Positions 8,354 to 15,556 of a stretch of 15,975 bases of DNA are shown piece by piece (the stretch's first letter is position 1; each line of letters begins with the position of its first letter). The position numbers and the translations under genes are program-made. The notes under the pieces are model-generated. The model worked only from the letters and a program-made list of their open reading frames with translations. It did no database searches and had not been told where the DNA came from. The stretch comes from Planctomycetaceae bacterium (GTDB lineage: Bacteria; Planctomycetota; Planctomycetia; Pirellulales; Thermoguttaceae): assembly GCA_009783865.1 (NCBI GenBank), contig WRCR01000032.1, positions 1 to 15,975 of the forward strand, given 5' to 3'.

Positions 8354-9130
8354 TTAGTGCATTTCACGCCCGCCGGTAATGTTGATTGCCTGACCGGTCA
8401 TGTAAGCCGCTCTATCCGATGCAAGGAAACAAGTTACGTTGACAATATCTTCGATGTGTGCTAAACGCCCCATTGGAACTTTTGCCGTGAAGGTTTTGAC
8501 AATTTCCTCAAACGGCATTTTCAAGTTGTTGACGTAGTCAGCCGACACGTTGTCCCAAACGCCGGTTGCTTCGGTAATGCCCGGACAGACGCAGTTGACG
8601 CGGATATTCTGCTTGGCAACTTCATAAGATAATGCCTGTGTTAGGGTTATGATTGCGCCTTTTGCGGAACTGTAAGCGGTCATCAATGCCGAGCCGGTCT
8701 TGCCGGACTTGCTCGAAAAGTTGACAATGGAACCGTGTCCTTGCGCTTTCATTACTGGAATAACTTCTTTGATGAAGAAGAAGGTTCCTTTGACGTTGAC
8801 GGCATAGACGAAGTCCCAGGTTTCTTCGGTTATATCTTCGATTTTTCCGCCTTTGCCGGTAACGCCTGCAACGTTGATGAGAACATCGATGTTTTGTCCG
8901 AAGATTTTCAAACAGGTTTGGACGACTAATTTTACTTGTTCTGCGTTGGAGCAGTCGGCAGCGAGGGAAGCCGCATTTGGTCCTAGTTCGCTGACAACGG
9001 CATCGAGTTTATCTTGAGCGATGTCGGTGATGAATGCTTTTCCGCCTTCTTCGATGATGCGGCGAGCGATTTCTTTTCCGATAGCACCGGCGGCACCGGT
9101 AACGATAACGACTTTATTTGAGAATTCCAT
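8354..9130 (-). CDS. SDR-family NAD-dependent oxidoreductase (first gene of the deoC operon)
   Basis: This is a 258-residue classical short-chain dehydrogenase with TGAAGAIG (11-18), an acidic residue after the second strand (ITD, Asp36) that favours NAD(H), NVAG (86-89), catalytic Ser140 in FSS and YSSAK (Tyr153, Lys157), and a C-terminal 'YMTGQAINITGG'. It ends in the same 'MH' as the other SDR of the operon, but the bodies differ clearly, so this is not a recent duplication. An insertion at about 188-215 (ATGVWDNVSADYVNN...) forms the substrate lid typical of sorbitol/ribitol or gluconate-type dehydrogenases. The open frame extends to 9202, but the start at 9128-9130 matches the family N-terminus and lies downstream of a plausible promoter. 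The substrate is not determinable from sequence. Confidence 0.9.
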   Translation of the reverse strand: MEFSNKVVIVTGAAGAIGKEIARRIIEEGGKAFITDIAQDKLDAVVSELGPNAASLAADCSNAEQVKLVVQTCLKIFGQNIDVLINVAGVTGKGGKIEDITEETWDFVYAVNVKGTFFFIKEVIPVMKAQGHGSIVNFSSKSGKTGSALMTAYSSAKGAIITLTQALSYEVAKQNIRVNCVCPGITEATGVWDNVSADYVNNLKMPFEEIVKTFTAKVPMGRLAHIEDIVNVTCFLASDRAAYMTGQAINITGGREMH

Positions 9131-9174
9131 TGTTGAGCGATAAAAGGGTTTCAAACGGTTATTAAAACGGTGCC

Positions 9175-9202
9175 ATGATAACTTGCGTTTCGGATTTAGC
9201 AA
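9175..9202 (-). promoter_or_regulatory. Candidate promoter for the SDR-deoC-SDR operon
   Basis: On the minus strand TTGCTA (9202-9197) and TATCAT (9180-9175) are 16 bp apart. Transcription would begin near 9168, about 38 nt before the first SDR start at 9130. The position between the divergent operon and the tRNA gene fits, and each hexamer differs from consensus at two positions. Confidence 0.4.
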
Positions 9203-9257
9203 GAGTTTAGCCCAGTCGCTCTAAGCGGCGGACTATTGCTTTTTCTCCACAGGGGTA

Positions 9258-9285
9258 TTGCTTTTTTTTCAATATAAGGTAAAAT
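9258..9285 (+). promoter_or_regulatory. Candidate promoter for tRNA-Leu and glnS
   Basis: TTGCTT (9258-9263) and TAAAAT (9280-9285) are separated by 16 bp, with a T-run in the spacer. The predicted transcription start, near 9292, is about 9 nt before the mature tRNA 5' end. No terminator hairpin is seen between the tRNA and glnS, so the same transcript may continue into glnS. Confidence 0.5.
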
Positions 9286-9300
9286 TCACAAAGGTTGATA

Positions 9301-9383
9301 GCCGGACTGGCGGAATGGCAGACGCGAAGGATTCAAAATCCTTTTCCCGCAAGGGAGTCCCGGTTCAAGTCCGGGGTTCGGTA
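9301..9383 (+). tRNA. tRNA-Leu (anticodon CAA)
   Basis: An 83-nt type II tRNA folds completely. The acceptor arm is GCCGGAC/GTTCGGT (two G-U pairs), with discriminator A at 9383. The D-arm is the leucine-type GCGGAATGGCAGACGC. The anticodon arm is AAGGA-TTCAAAA-TCCTT with anticodon CAA (reads UUG), the long variable arm has stem CCC/GGG with GCAA loop, and the T-arm is CCCGG-TTCAAGT-CCGGG. The 3' CCA is not encoded; ATTTTTTC follows instead, so CCA must be added enzymatically. The long variable arm and A discriminator are leucine identity features in bacteria. Confidence 0.95.
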
Positions 9384-9485
9384 TTTTTTCTGTATTTTGG
9401 TATTTTATGGGCAAAGCAGTCGGAAACACCGGCGGCTGACTCTTTCCCTGTCAATTCTCTGCCGGGGTTTCTTGACCGAAGCATA

Positions 9486-11222
9486 ATGCCAAACGAACCG
9501 CAAAACACTGAACATTCTAATACGGGGCATCTCAATTTCATCGAAGAAATCATCGAAGCCGACATACGAGCGGCGGGTGATAACCCGCCGTTGGAAATCG
9601 CTACCCGCTTTCCGCCGGAACCCAACGGCTATCTCCACATCGGACATGCCAAATCGATTTGCCTAAACTACGGTTTGGCAAAGAAATACAACGGGCGTTT
9701 CACACTCCGATTTGACGATACCAATCCGTCCAAAGAGGAAACGGAATACGTTGAGTCGATAATCGAAGACGTACAATGGCTCACCGGCGAAGATATGACG
9801 GATAAAATCCGATACGCTTCCGATTACTTCGAGCAAATGTATCTCTGGGCGGAAGAACTTACAGGAAAAGGACTTGCATACGTCTGCGACCAAACGCTGG
9901 ACGAAATGCGGGACAACCGCGGCACACCTGATAAGCCGATGATTCCGAGCAAGTGCCGCAACTTCACGCCGGAGCAAAACCTCGAACTGTTTCGGCAAAT
10001 GCGCACCGGAAAATTCAATGACGGCGAAAGAACGCTGCGGGCGAAAATTGACTTGGCATCACCGAATTTCAATATGCGCGACCCGGTAATGTACCGGATA
10101 TTGAAAACGCCGCATCACCGCCAAGGCGACAAGTGGTGCATCTACCCGATGTATGATTGGGCGCACGGACTGGAGGATTCCATTGAGCGCATCACTCATT
10201 CGGTTTGCACGCTGGAGTTTGAACATCACCGTCTGCTTTACGATTGGTTTCTCGACCATCTTGACGATATTTGGAGACCGCATCAATATGAATTCGCCCG
10301 ACTAAATCTGACTTATACCGTGATGAGCAAACGGAAACAGCTCGAACTTGTCAAAGGAAAGAACGACAGTCCGCTGCCGAAAGGTACGGAAATCAGCGGC
10401 TGGGATGACCCCCGGATGCCGACTATCTGCGGAATTCGGCGGCGCGGCTACACACCGGAATCGATTCGGGCGTTTTGCAAGGAAATCGGCGTTGCGAAAT
10501 TCAATTCGACCATTGACGTGGTTAAACTCGAAAACGCAATTCGAGAGGACTTGAACAAGCGGGCATTGCGCCGCATGGCAGTGCTAAATCCGATTAAACT
10601 AGTTATTGATAATTATCCTGACACACAGGCCGAAGAACTCGATGCGGTCAATAATCCCGAAAATCCGGCTGACGGAATCCGCAAAGTCCCGTTCAGCAAA
10701 GTGCTTTACATCGAAGCGGACGACTTCATGGAAAATGCTCCGAAGAAGTATTTCCGGCTGACACCGGGACAGGAAGTCCGGCTCCGTTATGCTTATTATG
10801 TGAAATGCACGGGCTGTGTCAAAGACGCTGCTGGCAATGTGATTGAGGTGCATTGCGAATACGACCCGGCAACGCGGGGCGGACAATCGGCGGACGGACG
10901 CAAAGTTCAGGGAACGATACATTGGGTCGATACGGCGCAGGCTGTTGATGCAGAAATCCGACTTTATGACCGGTTATTTACGCGGGAAAATCCTGACAGT
11001 CCGCAAGACCCGACGGATTACAAGGAATACTTGAATCCCGACTCGCTGAAAATTATCTCCAACGCTAAACTGGAACCGGCATTGAAAGATGCGGTGCCGG
11101 AAGAACGTTATCAGTTTGAGCGCGTCGGATATTTCTGTCTCGATGTGAGTACAACGGGGGAGAGTCCAGTTTTCAACCGTATTGCTTCGCTTCGGGATTC
11201 GTGGGCAAAGGTACAGAAGTAA
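9486..11222 (+). CDS. glnS: Glutaminyl-tRNA synthetase
   Basis: GlnRS attaches glutamine to tRNA-Gln in the cytoplasm, so this organism has the direct route of Gln-tRNA formation. The 578-residue protein (E. coli 554) has the class I signatures TRFPPEPNGYLHIGHAK (HIGH at 51-54) and VMSKRK (KMSKS-type loop, MSKRK at 280-284), plus family blocks LRFDDTNP, DKWCIYPMYDWAHGLEDSIE, THSVCTLEFEHHR and WDDPRMPTICGIRRRGYT, and two C-terminal beta-barrel blocks ending in FNRIASLRDSWAKV. The frame is open back to 9258, but that part runs through the tRNA gene; the ATG at 9486-9488, about 40 residues before the core, is the first usable start after it. No strong Shine-Dalgarno sequence precedes it. The tRNA-Leu gene sits 102 bp upstream and argG starts 52 bp downstream. 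Confidence 0.96.
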   Translation: MPNEPQNTEHSNTGHLNFIEEIIEADIRAAGDNPPLEIATRFPPEPNGYLHIGHAKSICLNYGLAKKYNGRFTLRFDDTNPSKEETEYVESIIEDVQWLTGEDMTDKIRYASDYFEQMYLWAEELTGKGLAYVCDQTLDEMRDNRGTPDKPMIPSKCRNFTPEQNLELFRQMRTGKFNDGERTLRAKIDLASPNFNMRDPVMYRILKTPHHRQGDKWCIYPMYDWAHGLEDSIERITHSVCTLEFEHHRLLYDWFLDHLDDIWRPHQYEFARLNLTYTVMSKRKQLELVKGKNDSPLPKGTEISGWDDPRMPTICGIRRRGYTPESIRAFCKEIGVAKFNSTIDVVKLENAIREDLNKRALRRMAVLNPIKLVIDNYPDTQAEELDAVNNPENPADGIRKVPFSKVLYIEADDFMENAPKKYFRLTPGQEVRLRYAYYVKCTGCVKDAAGNVIEVHCEYDPATRGGQSADGRKVQGTIHWVDTAQAVDAEIRLYDRLFTRENPDSPQDPTDYKEYLNPDSLKIISNAKLEPALKDAVPEERYQFERVGYFCLDVSTTGESPVFNRIASLRDSWAKVQK

Positions 11223-11274
11223 ATTTTATTTTATTATTTCGTTTTTCAGAACAATTTTTTAATACATTTCAAAT

Positions 11275-12492
11275 ATGAGCAAAAGTTGCGTTTTAGCGTA
11301 TTCCGGCGGTTTGGATACTTCAGTTTTACTCGGCTGGCTCGGTGAACAAGGATACAGCGTTCACGCCGTTTATGTCGATTTAGGACAGCCCTGCGAAGAC
11401 CGGCAGGCGATCCTCGACAAAGCAGAAAAAATCGGTGCGGAAACCGCCCGCATCGTTGATGTTCAAAATGAACTATGCCGCGATTTTGCGTTTCCCATCT
11501 TGCAGTTTCAGGCGAAATATGAAGGCATATATCTGCTCGGTACTTCCATCGCAAGACCGATTATCGCAAAAGTATGTTTGCAGGTCGCCCGGGAAGTCGG
11601 AGCAAACGCTTTCGCTCACGGAGCAACCGGAAAAGGCAACGACCAGTGCCGCTTCCAACTTGCTGCCGAAGCACTTGAGCCGAACATCGAAGTTATTGCT
11701 CCGTGGCGGGACGCAACTTTCCGCAAGACCTTTCCCGGACGCAGTGAAATGATAGAGTACTGCGAAAAGAACAATATCCCCGTTAAAGCAACGTTAAAGA
11801 AGCCGTACAGCAGCGATGAAAATTGTCTGCATATCAGTTATGAAGCGGGTATTCTCGAAAAACTCGATGTGAACGGAATTGAATCCGTTGAATTCGGAAT
11901 GTGCGTCACACCGCAGCAGGCACCGGACAAGTCCGAGACAGTTTCAATCACTTTTCAAAGCGGTATTCCGGTTGCTGTCAACGGAGAAAAAGATAACGCT
12001 GTCGGCATTGTCAAGAAGTTGAACGTCGTCGGAGGTCGCAACGGCATCGGTTTGATAGACATGGTCGAGAACCGTTTTGTCGGAATGAAGAGCCGCGGCG
12101 TTTATGAGTCGCCGGGCATGACGATTCTTTACGATGCTCACCGTTATGTTGAACAGTTGACGTTTGACCGCGATTTGATGCACTTGCGCGACCGGTTATC
12201 GCCGGAAGTTGCCGAAATGGTGTATTACGGTTTCTGGTACACTCCGAAAATGGACGCATTGTTTGCTTTCATTAAGGAAGCGCAAAAACCGGTGAGCGGC
12301 GAAGTCGTTCTGAAATTATACAAGGGCAATATCTCGGTACAGAACCGCAGCAGTGAAGGTTCGCTTTATGATGAAGGCATTGCAACGATGGAAGGCGGCG
12401 GCGCATATAATCAAAGCGACGCAACGGGTTTTCTGCGGATACAAGGATTACCGTATCGGGTTCAGAGCAAAATCAGACCGAGGAAATATTGA
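11275..12492 (+). CDS. argG: Argininosuccinate synthase
   Basis: ArgG joins citrulline and aspartate with ATP to give argininosuccinate, the penultimate step of arginine biosynthesis, in the cytoplasm. The 405-residue product matches the usual length (about 400) and shows the N-type ATP pyrophosphatase P-loop AYSGGLDTS (8-16), the VYVDLGQ strand, the GTSIARP segment, and GATGKGNDQCRF for citrulline/aspartate binding, followed by the C-terminal tetramerisation region with NGIGLIDMVENR and KSRGVYESPG. No Shine-Dalgarno sequence is seen in the very A/T-rich 52-bp gap after glnS. argH is not in this window. The neighbours are translation genes, so its placement looks incidental. Confidence 0.96.
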   Translation: MSKSCVLAYSGGLDTSVLLGWLGEQGYSVHAVYVDLGQPCEDRQAILDKAEKIGAETARIVDVQNELCRDFAFPILQFQAKYEGIYLLGTSIARPIIAKVCLQVAREVGANAFAHGATGKGNDQCRFQLAAEALEPNIEVIAPWRDATFRKTFPGRSEMIEYCEKNNIPVKATLKKPYSSDENCLHISYEAGILEKLDVNGIESVEFGMCVTPQQAPDKSETVSITFQSGIPVAVNGEKDNAVGIVKKLNVVGGRNGIGLIDMVENRFVGMKSRGVYESPGMTILYDAHRYVEQLTFDRDLMHLRDRLSPEVAEMVYYGFWYTPKMDALFAFIKEAQKPVSGEVVLKLYKGNISVQNRSSEGSLYDEGIATMEGGGAYNQSDATGFLRIQGLPYRVQSKIRPRKY

Positions 12493-12510
12493 TAATTTCA
12501 CACGGGGGGC

Positions 12511-12538
12511 TTGAAAAAATTCTAAAATCGGTGATAAT
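12511..12538 (+). promoter_or_regulatory. Promoter of the rplY-pth-rpsF-ssb-rplI cluster
   Basis: TTGAAA (12511-12516) and GATAAT (12533-12538) are 16 bp apart; both hexamers are near-consensus for the housekeeping sigma factor. The element lies just after argG ends and would give a leader of about 80 nt before rplY. A weaker alternative, TTGAGT (12552-12557) with TTATAT (12576-12581), lies further downstream. Confidence 0.6.
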
Positions 12539-12626
12539 GTTGCTTGCTAATTGAGTAAAGCGGCTGAAAGTCCGTTATATGATAGGTAGTTTGAAAAGTT
12601 AGAACCAATAATCAGAAAATTCATCG

Positions 12627-13256
12627 ATGGCAAAAGCACTTTCTTTGTCGGTTGAAATCCGTGATACTGTCGGCAAACGCCGCAATCGCCGCTTGCGTAA
12701 TAGCGGTTTAATCCCAGCCATTCTTTATGGACATCAAAAAGAACCGCAGATGTTGTCCGTACCGGTCGGAGAAATAGAAGCCGCAATCCGGCACGGCAAT
12801 CGTTTCGTTGAACTAAAAGGCGGAGTGTATGAACAAGCGTTAATTAAAGAAATAAAATATAATACGTGGGGAAACGAGATTCTTCATGTCGATTTTACAA
12901 GGGTAACCGCTCACGAAAAAATTACCGTTACTATTCCGCTTAAACTTCGCGGTGAAGCACCCGGTACCAAAGAAGGCGGCGTTATAAAGCATGCTTTGCA
13001 TCAGATAGAATTGGAATGCGAAGCCGCCAATGTACCGGAAGAAATCGAAGTCAACATCAACAACCTTGGATTCGATTGTTCGATTCACGTCGGCGACCTT
13101 ACATTGCCGTCCGGTGCGAAGTCCCTGACAGACGCTTCGCTTTTTGTGGTCGGCTGTGTTGCGCCGGTTGAAGAAAAAGAAGAGGAAGAAACCGTCACCG
13201 GCGGTGCGGAACCCGAAGTTATCGGACGGAAAAAGACAGAGGAGGAACCCGAGTAG
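12627..13256 (+). CDS. rplY: 50S ribosomal protein L25 (CTC/TL5 type)
   Basis: L25 binds 5S rRNA in the central protuberance of the large subunit. The 209-residue form has the N-terminal L25 domain (about 1-95, with GKRRNRRLRNSGLIPAILYG and FVELK) and the C-terminal TL5/CTC domain (about 100-185, with VTIPLKLRGEAPGTKEGG), then an acidic tail rich in Glu (about 186-209). This is the long CTC variant rather than the short E. coli type (94 residues). The start at 12627 matches the MAKALSLSVEIRD family N-terminus, with no visible Shine-Dalgarno sequence. pth follows after 36 bp, the classical rplY-pth pairing. Confidence 0.95.
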   Translation: MAKALSLSVEIRDTVGKRRNRRLRNSGLIPAILYGHQKEPQMLSVPVGEIEAAIRHGNRFVELKGGVYEQALIKEIKYNTWGNEILHVDFTRVTAHEKITVTIPLKLRGEAPGTKEGGVIKHALHQIELECEAANVPEEIEVNINNLGFDCSIHVGDLTLPSGAKSLTDASLFVVGCVAPVEEKEEEETVTGGAEPEVIGRKKTEEEPE

Positions 13257-13265
13257 TAAGAGAGC

Positions 13266-13279
13266 CGACGACTGCGTCG
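13266..13279 (+). other. Small hairpin between rplY and pth
   Basis: CGACG (13266-13270) and CGTCG (13275-13279) form a 5-bp stem with an ACTG loop. No T-tract follows, so it is not a rho-independent terminator. It may affect translation initiation of pth, whose start codon is 13 nt downstream. Confidence 0.25.
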
Positions 13280-13292
13280 CCGGTACAACGTT

Positions 13293-13877
13293 ATGAAACT
13301 AATAGCAGGACTCGGAAATCCGGGAGAGAAATACCGGCGCACCCGGCACAATATAGGGTACTTGGTGCTTTCCGAACTTGCCGTTAGATACGCAGCAGGA
13401 AACCGACCGAAAGCGAAGTTTCACGGCGACTTGTTAGACATTCGGGACAAACAGGGGAATCAAGTTATCCTGCTTTGTCCGACAACATATATGAACGAAA
13501 GCGGAACGAGCGTTTCCGAAGCACTCCGCTTTTACAAAATACAGTTCGAGGACTTGCTGGTAGTCAGCGATGATTTGAATTTGCCGTTTGGACAGCTTCG
13601 TTTGCGGAGCGAAGGAAGCGGCGGCGGACAAAAAGGACTTGCCGATATAATTCGGAAGTTAGGAACGGAAAAGTTTTCGCGGTTGCGAGTCGGAATTGGT
13701 TCCCCGCCCGGCAGAATGGACGCAGCGGACTACGTTTTAATGAATTTTACCGAAAAGGAACAGACGGAATTGTCGTTTATCCTCAAAGAAGCGGCAGATG
13801 CCGTTGAATGTTTCCTCGCTTTTGGAATTACCGAAGCAATGAACCGATTTAACAAATCGAAAACCAAAACAGAATAA
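13293..13877 (+). CDS. pth: Peptidyl-tRNA hydrolase
   Basis: Pth releases peptides from peptidyl-tRNAs that have dropped off the ribosome, recycling the tRNA; it acts in the cytoplasm. The 194-residue product has MKLIAGLGNPG (Asn9 near the active site), TRHNIGY (catalytic His19), TTYMNESG (Asn68) and SDDLNLPFG (Asp94) as in E. coli His20/Asn68/Asp93. The Gly-rich loop reads GSGGGQKGL, where the E. coli-type family has GHGGHNGL, so the His-Asn pair that contacts the substrate is replaced by Gln-Lys. The start is fixed by the conserved N-terminus; no Shine-Dalgarno sequence is present. It is followed by rpsF after 64 bp that contain T-rich tracts. Confidence 0.95.
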   Translation: MKLIAGLGNPGEKYRRTRHNIGYLVLSELAVRYAAGNRPKAKFHGDLLDIRDKQGNQVILLCPTTYMNESGTSVSEALRFYKIQFEDLLVVSDDLNLPFGQLRLRSEGSGGGQKGLADIIRKLGTEKFSRLRVGIGSPPGRMDAADYVLMNFTEKEQTELSFILKEAADAVECFLAFGITEAMNRFNKSKTKTE

Positions 13878-13941
13878 CCGTTTTTTACTTTTTTACTTAA
13901 CCTAAATAAACCCGGCGAAATCCGGTCCAGAACCCGAAACT

Positions 13942-14373
13942 ATGGCTAGAAACGTTTATGAAGGGTTGTTTATTTTTGACCCCGACGCTTTTAACAAAGC
14001 ACCTGAAGAGGTCTCGAATCAAATTACAACCACTGTGGAACAAGCGGACGGCGAAGTCCTCTTGAGCAGAATCTGGGAAGAGCGCAAGTTGGCGTATCCG
14101 ATTGAAGGACATCGCCGCGGAACGTATTGGCTCGTCTATTTTGCGGCTGATTCACTCAAAGTCAAGGAACTGTCTCGGCAATTGCGGCTCAACAACAATA
14201 TTGTCCGCTTTCTGCTGGTGAAACTTGACCCGCGGCTCGTCGATGTTATAGTCGAACATGCCCGCACCGGTCAATTTTCCAGTACCGAACATTTGCCGGT
14301 TGAACAAATTATCACCGAAGATGTTTTTGAAGACGAGGAATCTCCCGAAGAAATTGCTAAAAACGAATTTTAA
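13942..14373 (+). CDS. rpsF: 30S ribosomal protein S6
   Basis: S6 binds the central domain of 16S rRNA together with S18. The 143-residue protein has the ferredoxin-like S6 fold: NVYEGLFIFDP (first strand), WEERKLAYPIEGHRRGTYWLVYF (middle strands) and LRLNNNIVRFLLVKLD (last strand), then an extension of about 35 residues with an acidic end (EDVFEDEESPEEIAKNEF). E. coli S6 likewise has an acidic tail that is modified by RimK, but whether this one is modified is unknown. No Shine-Dalgarno sequence is visible. It lies 64 bp after pth and 35 bp before ssb; the partner gene rpsR is not present nearby. Confidence 0.95.
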   Translation: MARNVYEGLFIFDPDAFNKAPEEVSNQITTTVEQADGEVLLSRIWEERKLAYPIEGHRRGTYWLVYFAADSLKVKELSRQLRLNNNIVRFLLVKLDPRLVDVIVEHARTGQFSSTEHLPVEQIITEDVFEDEESPEEIAKNEF

Positions 14374-14396
14374 CAAAAGGACTTGGACTTTAACAC

Positions 14397-14400
14397 GAGG
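14397..14400 (+). promoter_or_regulatory. Ribosome binding site that decides the ssb start
   Basis: GAGG (14397-14400) lies 8 nt before the ATG at 14409. A GTG at 14400-14402, three codons earlier in the same frame, overlaps this site and so cannot use it. The ATG is preferred. Confidence 0.6.
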
Positions 14401-14408
14401 TGCCGGAA

Positions 14409-14855
14409 ATGGCGAGTTTCAATAAAGTTATTTTAATGGGGAATTTAACCCGCGACCCCGAACTGCGGCATATTCCGAATGGAACTGCCGTTACAGACGT
14501 TTCGATTGCTGTCAATGACCGCCGAAAAACGCCGAACGGTGAATGGGTTGAGGAAGTTACATACGTGGACGTAACCCTCTGGGGCAGAACAGCGGAAATC
14601 GCCTGCGAATTTCTTTCCAAGAGTTCGCCGCTGCTCGTTGAAGGCCGGCTCAAATTGGACTCTTGGGAAACCGACGGTCAGAAGCGCACAAAATTGAAAG
14701 TCATCGGTGAGAAATTGCAGTTGATTGGCGGCAGCGGACGTTCTTCCGGCGAAAGCGGCACGTACAGAACGCAAGGCGGAAAAAGCGGTTATCAGCAGCA
14801 GTCCCCGCAACAGGACTATTACGATATGCCGCCGGAAGATGATGTACCGTTTTAA
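14409..14855 (+). CDS. ssb: Single-stranded DNA-binding protein
   Basis: SSB coats single-stranded DNA during replication, recombination and repair and recruits partners through its C-terminal tip. The 148-residue product starts MASFNKVILMGNLTRDPELR, continues with the OB fold (about 1-105, with WVEEVTYVDVTLWG and LVEGRLKLDSW), then a Ser/Gly/Gln-rich flexible linker (about 108-135) and the acidic tip PPEDDVPF, the equivalent of the E. coli DDDIPF tip. An upstream in-frame GTG (14400) is rejected because of the ribosome-site position. It lies between rpsF and rplI, as in many bacteria, but without rpsR. Confidence 0.95.
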   Translation: MASFNKVILMGNLTRDPELRHIPNGTAVTDVSIAVNDRRKTPNGEWVEEVTYVDVTLWGRTAEIACEFLSKSSPLLVEGRLKLDSWETDGQKRTKLKVIGEKLQLIGGSGRSSGESGTYRTQGGKSGYQQQSPQQDYYDMPPEDDVPF

Positions 14856-14910
14856 TTTTATAACAGAATTTAACAACATAGACAGATAGATAGAATTACA
14901 GGGTATTCCA

Positions 14911-15447
14911 ATGACAGAAATTATCCGCAATAAACATGCCCGCAAACATTTTCGTAAGGCAAAGCACCTGCCTATTGGTAAAGGCGGCGGTGTTGAACTC
15001 CTTCTAATTCAGACGATTGACCCGCTGGGAAAGCAGGGCGACATCGTTGAAGTCAAGCCGGGATATGCAAACAATTATCTTATTCCGCAGGGACTTGCGG
15101 CGATTGCGTCCGACCATCATAAACGTATGGTCGAAAAGCACAAGGCGAAGTTAGCAGCAATTCAGAAAAAGCGTCTTGCCAGTTTGCAGTCGCTTGCTGA
15201 AGAAATCCGCAGCAAACACGTTTCCATTTCTGCCAACGCCAGCGAAGACGGTCATCTATACGGTTCGGTTGGACCGGAAGAAATCGTTAAAGCATTGCGA
15301 AACGAAGGTATCGTGTTAACGGCTGACCAGGTTCGTCTTGCCGGTTCTATCAAAGAGACCGCGCTTTATACGGTCAAGATTTACCTTGGACACGGTATCG
15401 AAAGCGAACTGAAGGTCTGGGTTGTTCCGACTACCAGCGAAAAATAG
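14911..15447 (+). CDS. rplI: 50S ribosomal protein L9 with N-terminal basic extension
   Basis: L9 binds 23S rRNA near the L1 stalk base and reaches out to neighbouring ribosomes, helping frame maintenance. The L9 core begins around residue 28 (VELLLIQTIDPLGKQGDIVEVKPGYANNYLIPQGLA), followed by the long connecting helix (about 75-105) and the C-terminal domain (about 110-175). The total length is 178 residues, against about 150 in E. coli. The first 27 residues (MTEIIRNKHARKHFRKAKHL...) are rich in Lys, Arg and His and are absent from the usual protein. There is no alternative ATG or GTG start near the core, so the extension is likely real, and I recall similar extensions in planctomycete L9. 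A weak ribosome site (AGGG about 6 nt upstream) precedes the start. No terminator is visible after the stop. Confidence 0.95.
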   Translation: MTEIIRNKHARKHFRKAKHLPIGKGGGVELLLIQTIDPLGKQGDIVEVKPGYANNYLIPQGLAAIASDHHKRMVEKHKAKLAAIQKKRLASLQSLAEEIRSKHVSISANASEDGHLYGSVGPEEIVKALRNEGIVLTADQVRLAGSIKETALYTVKIYLGHGIESELKVWVVPTTSEK

Positions 15448-15540
15448 CCGTTGATAATGTTCAGCGCAGCGGCAGGATTATTCCCACCTGTTCACGAGGT
15501 AGTGGTCAATTGGGCAATTCGAACAACATGGTTTCTTTCA

Positions 15541-15556
15541 CACGGAGGCACGAAGG
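15541..15556 (+). repeat. Tandem 8-mer CACGGAGG-CACGAAGG
   Basis: CACGGAGG (15541-15548) is followed at once by CACGAAGG (15549-15556), differing at one base. Similar 'CACGGAGGCAC' tracts occur, from general recollection, in leaders of some small gene families and in dispersed repeats. Here it precedes only an 11-codon frame, so it may be a remnant. Confidence 0.4.

Noticed and set aside
14400..14408. GTG start for ssb three codons upstream
   Set aside because: It overlaps the ribosome site GAGG, while the ATG at 14409 has ideal spacing and the family-typical N-terminus.
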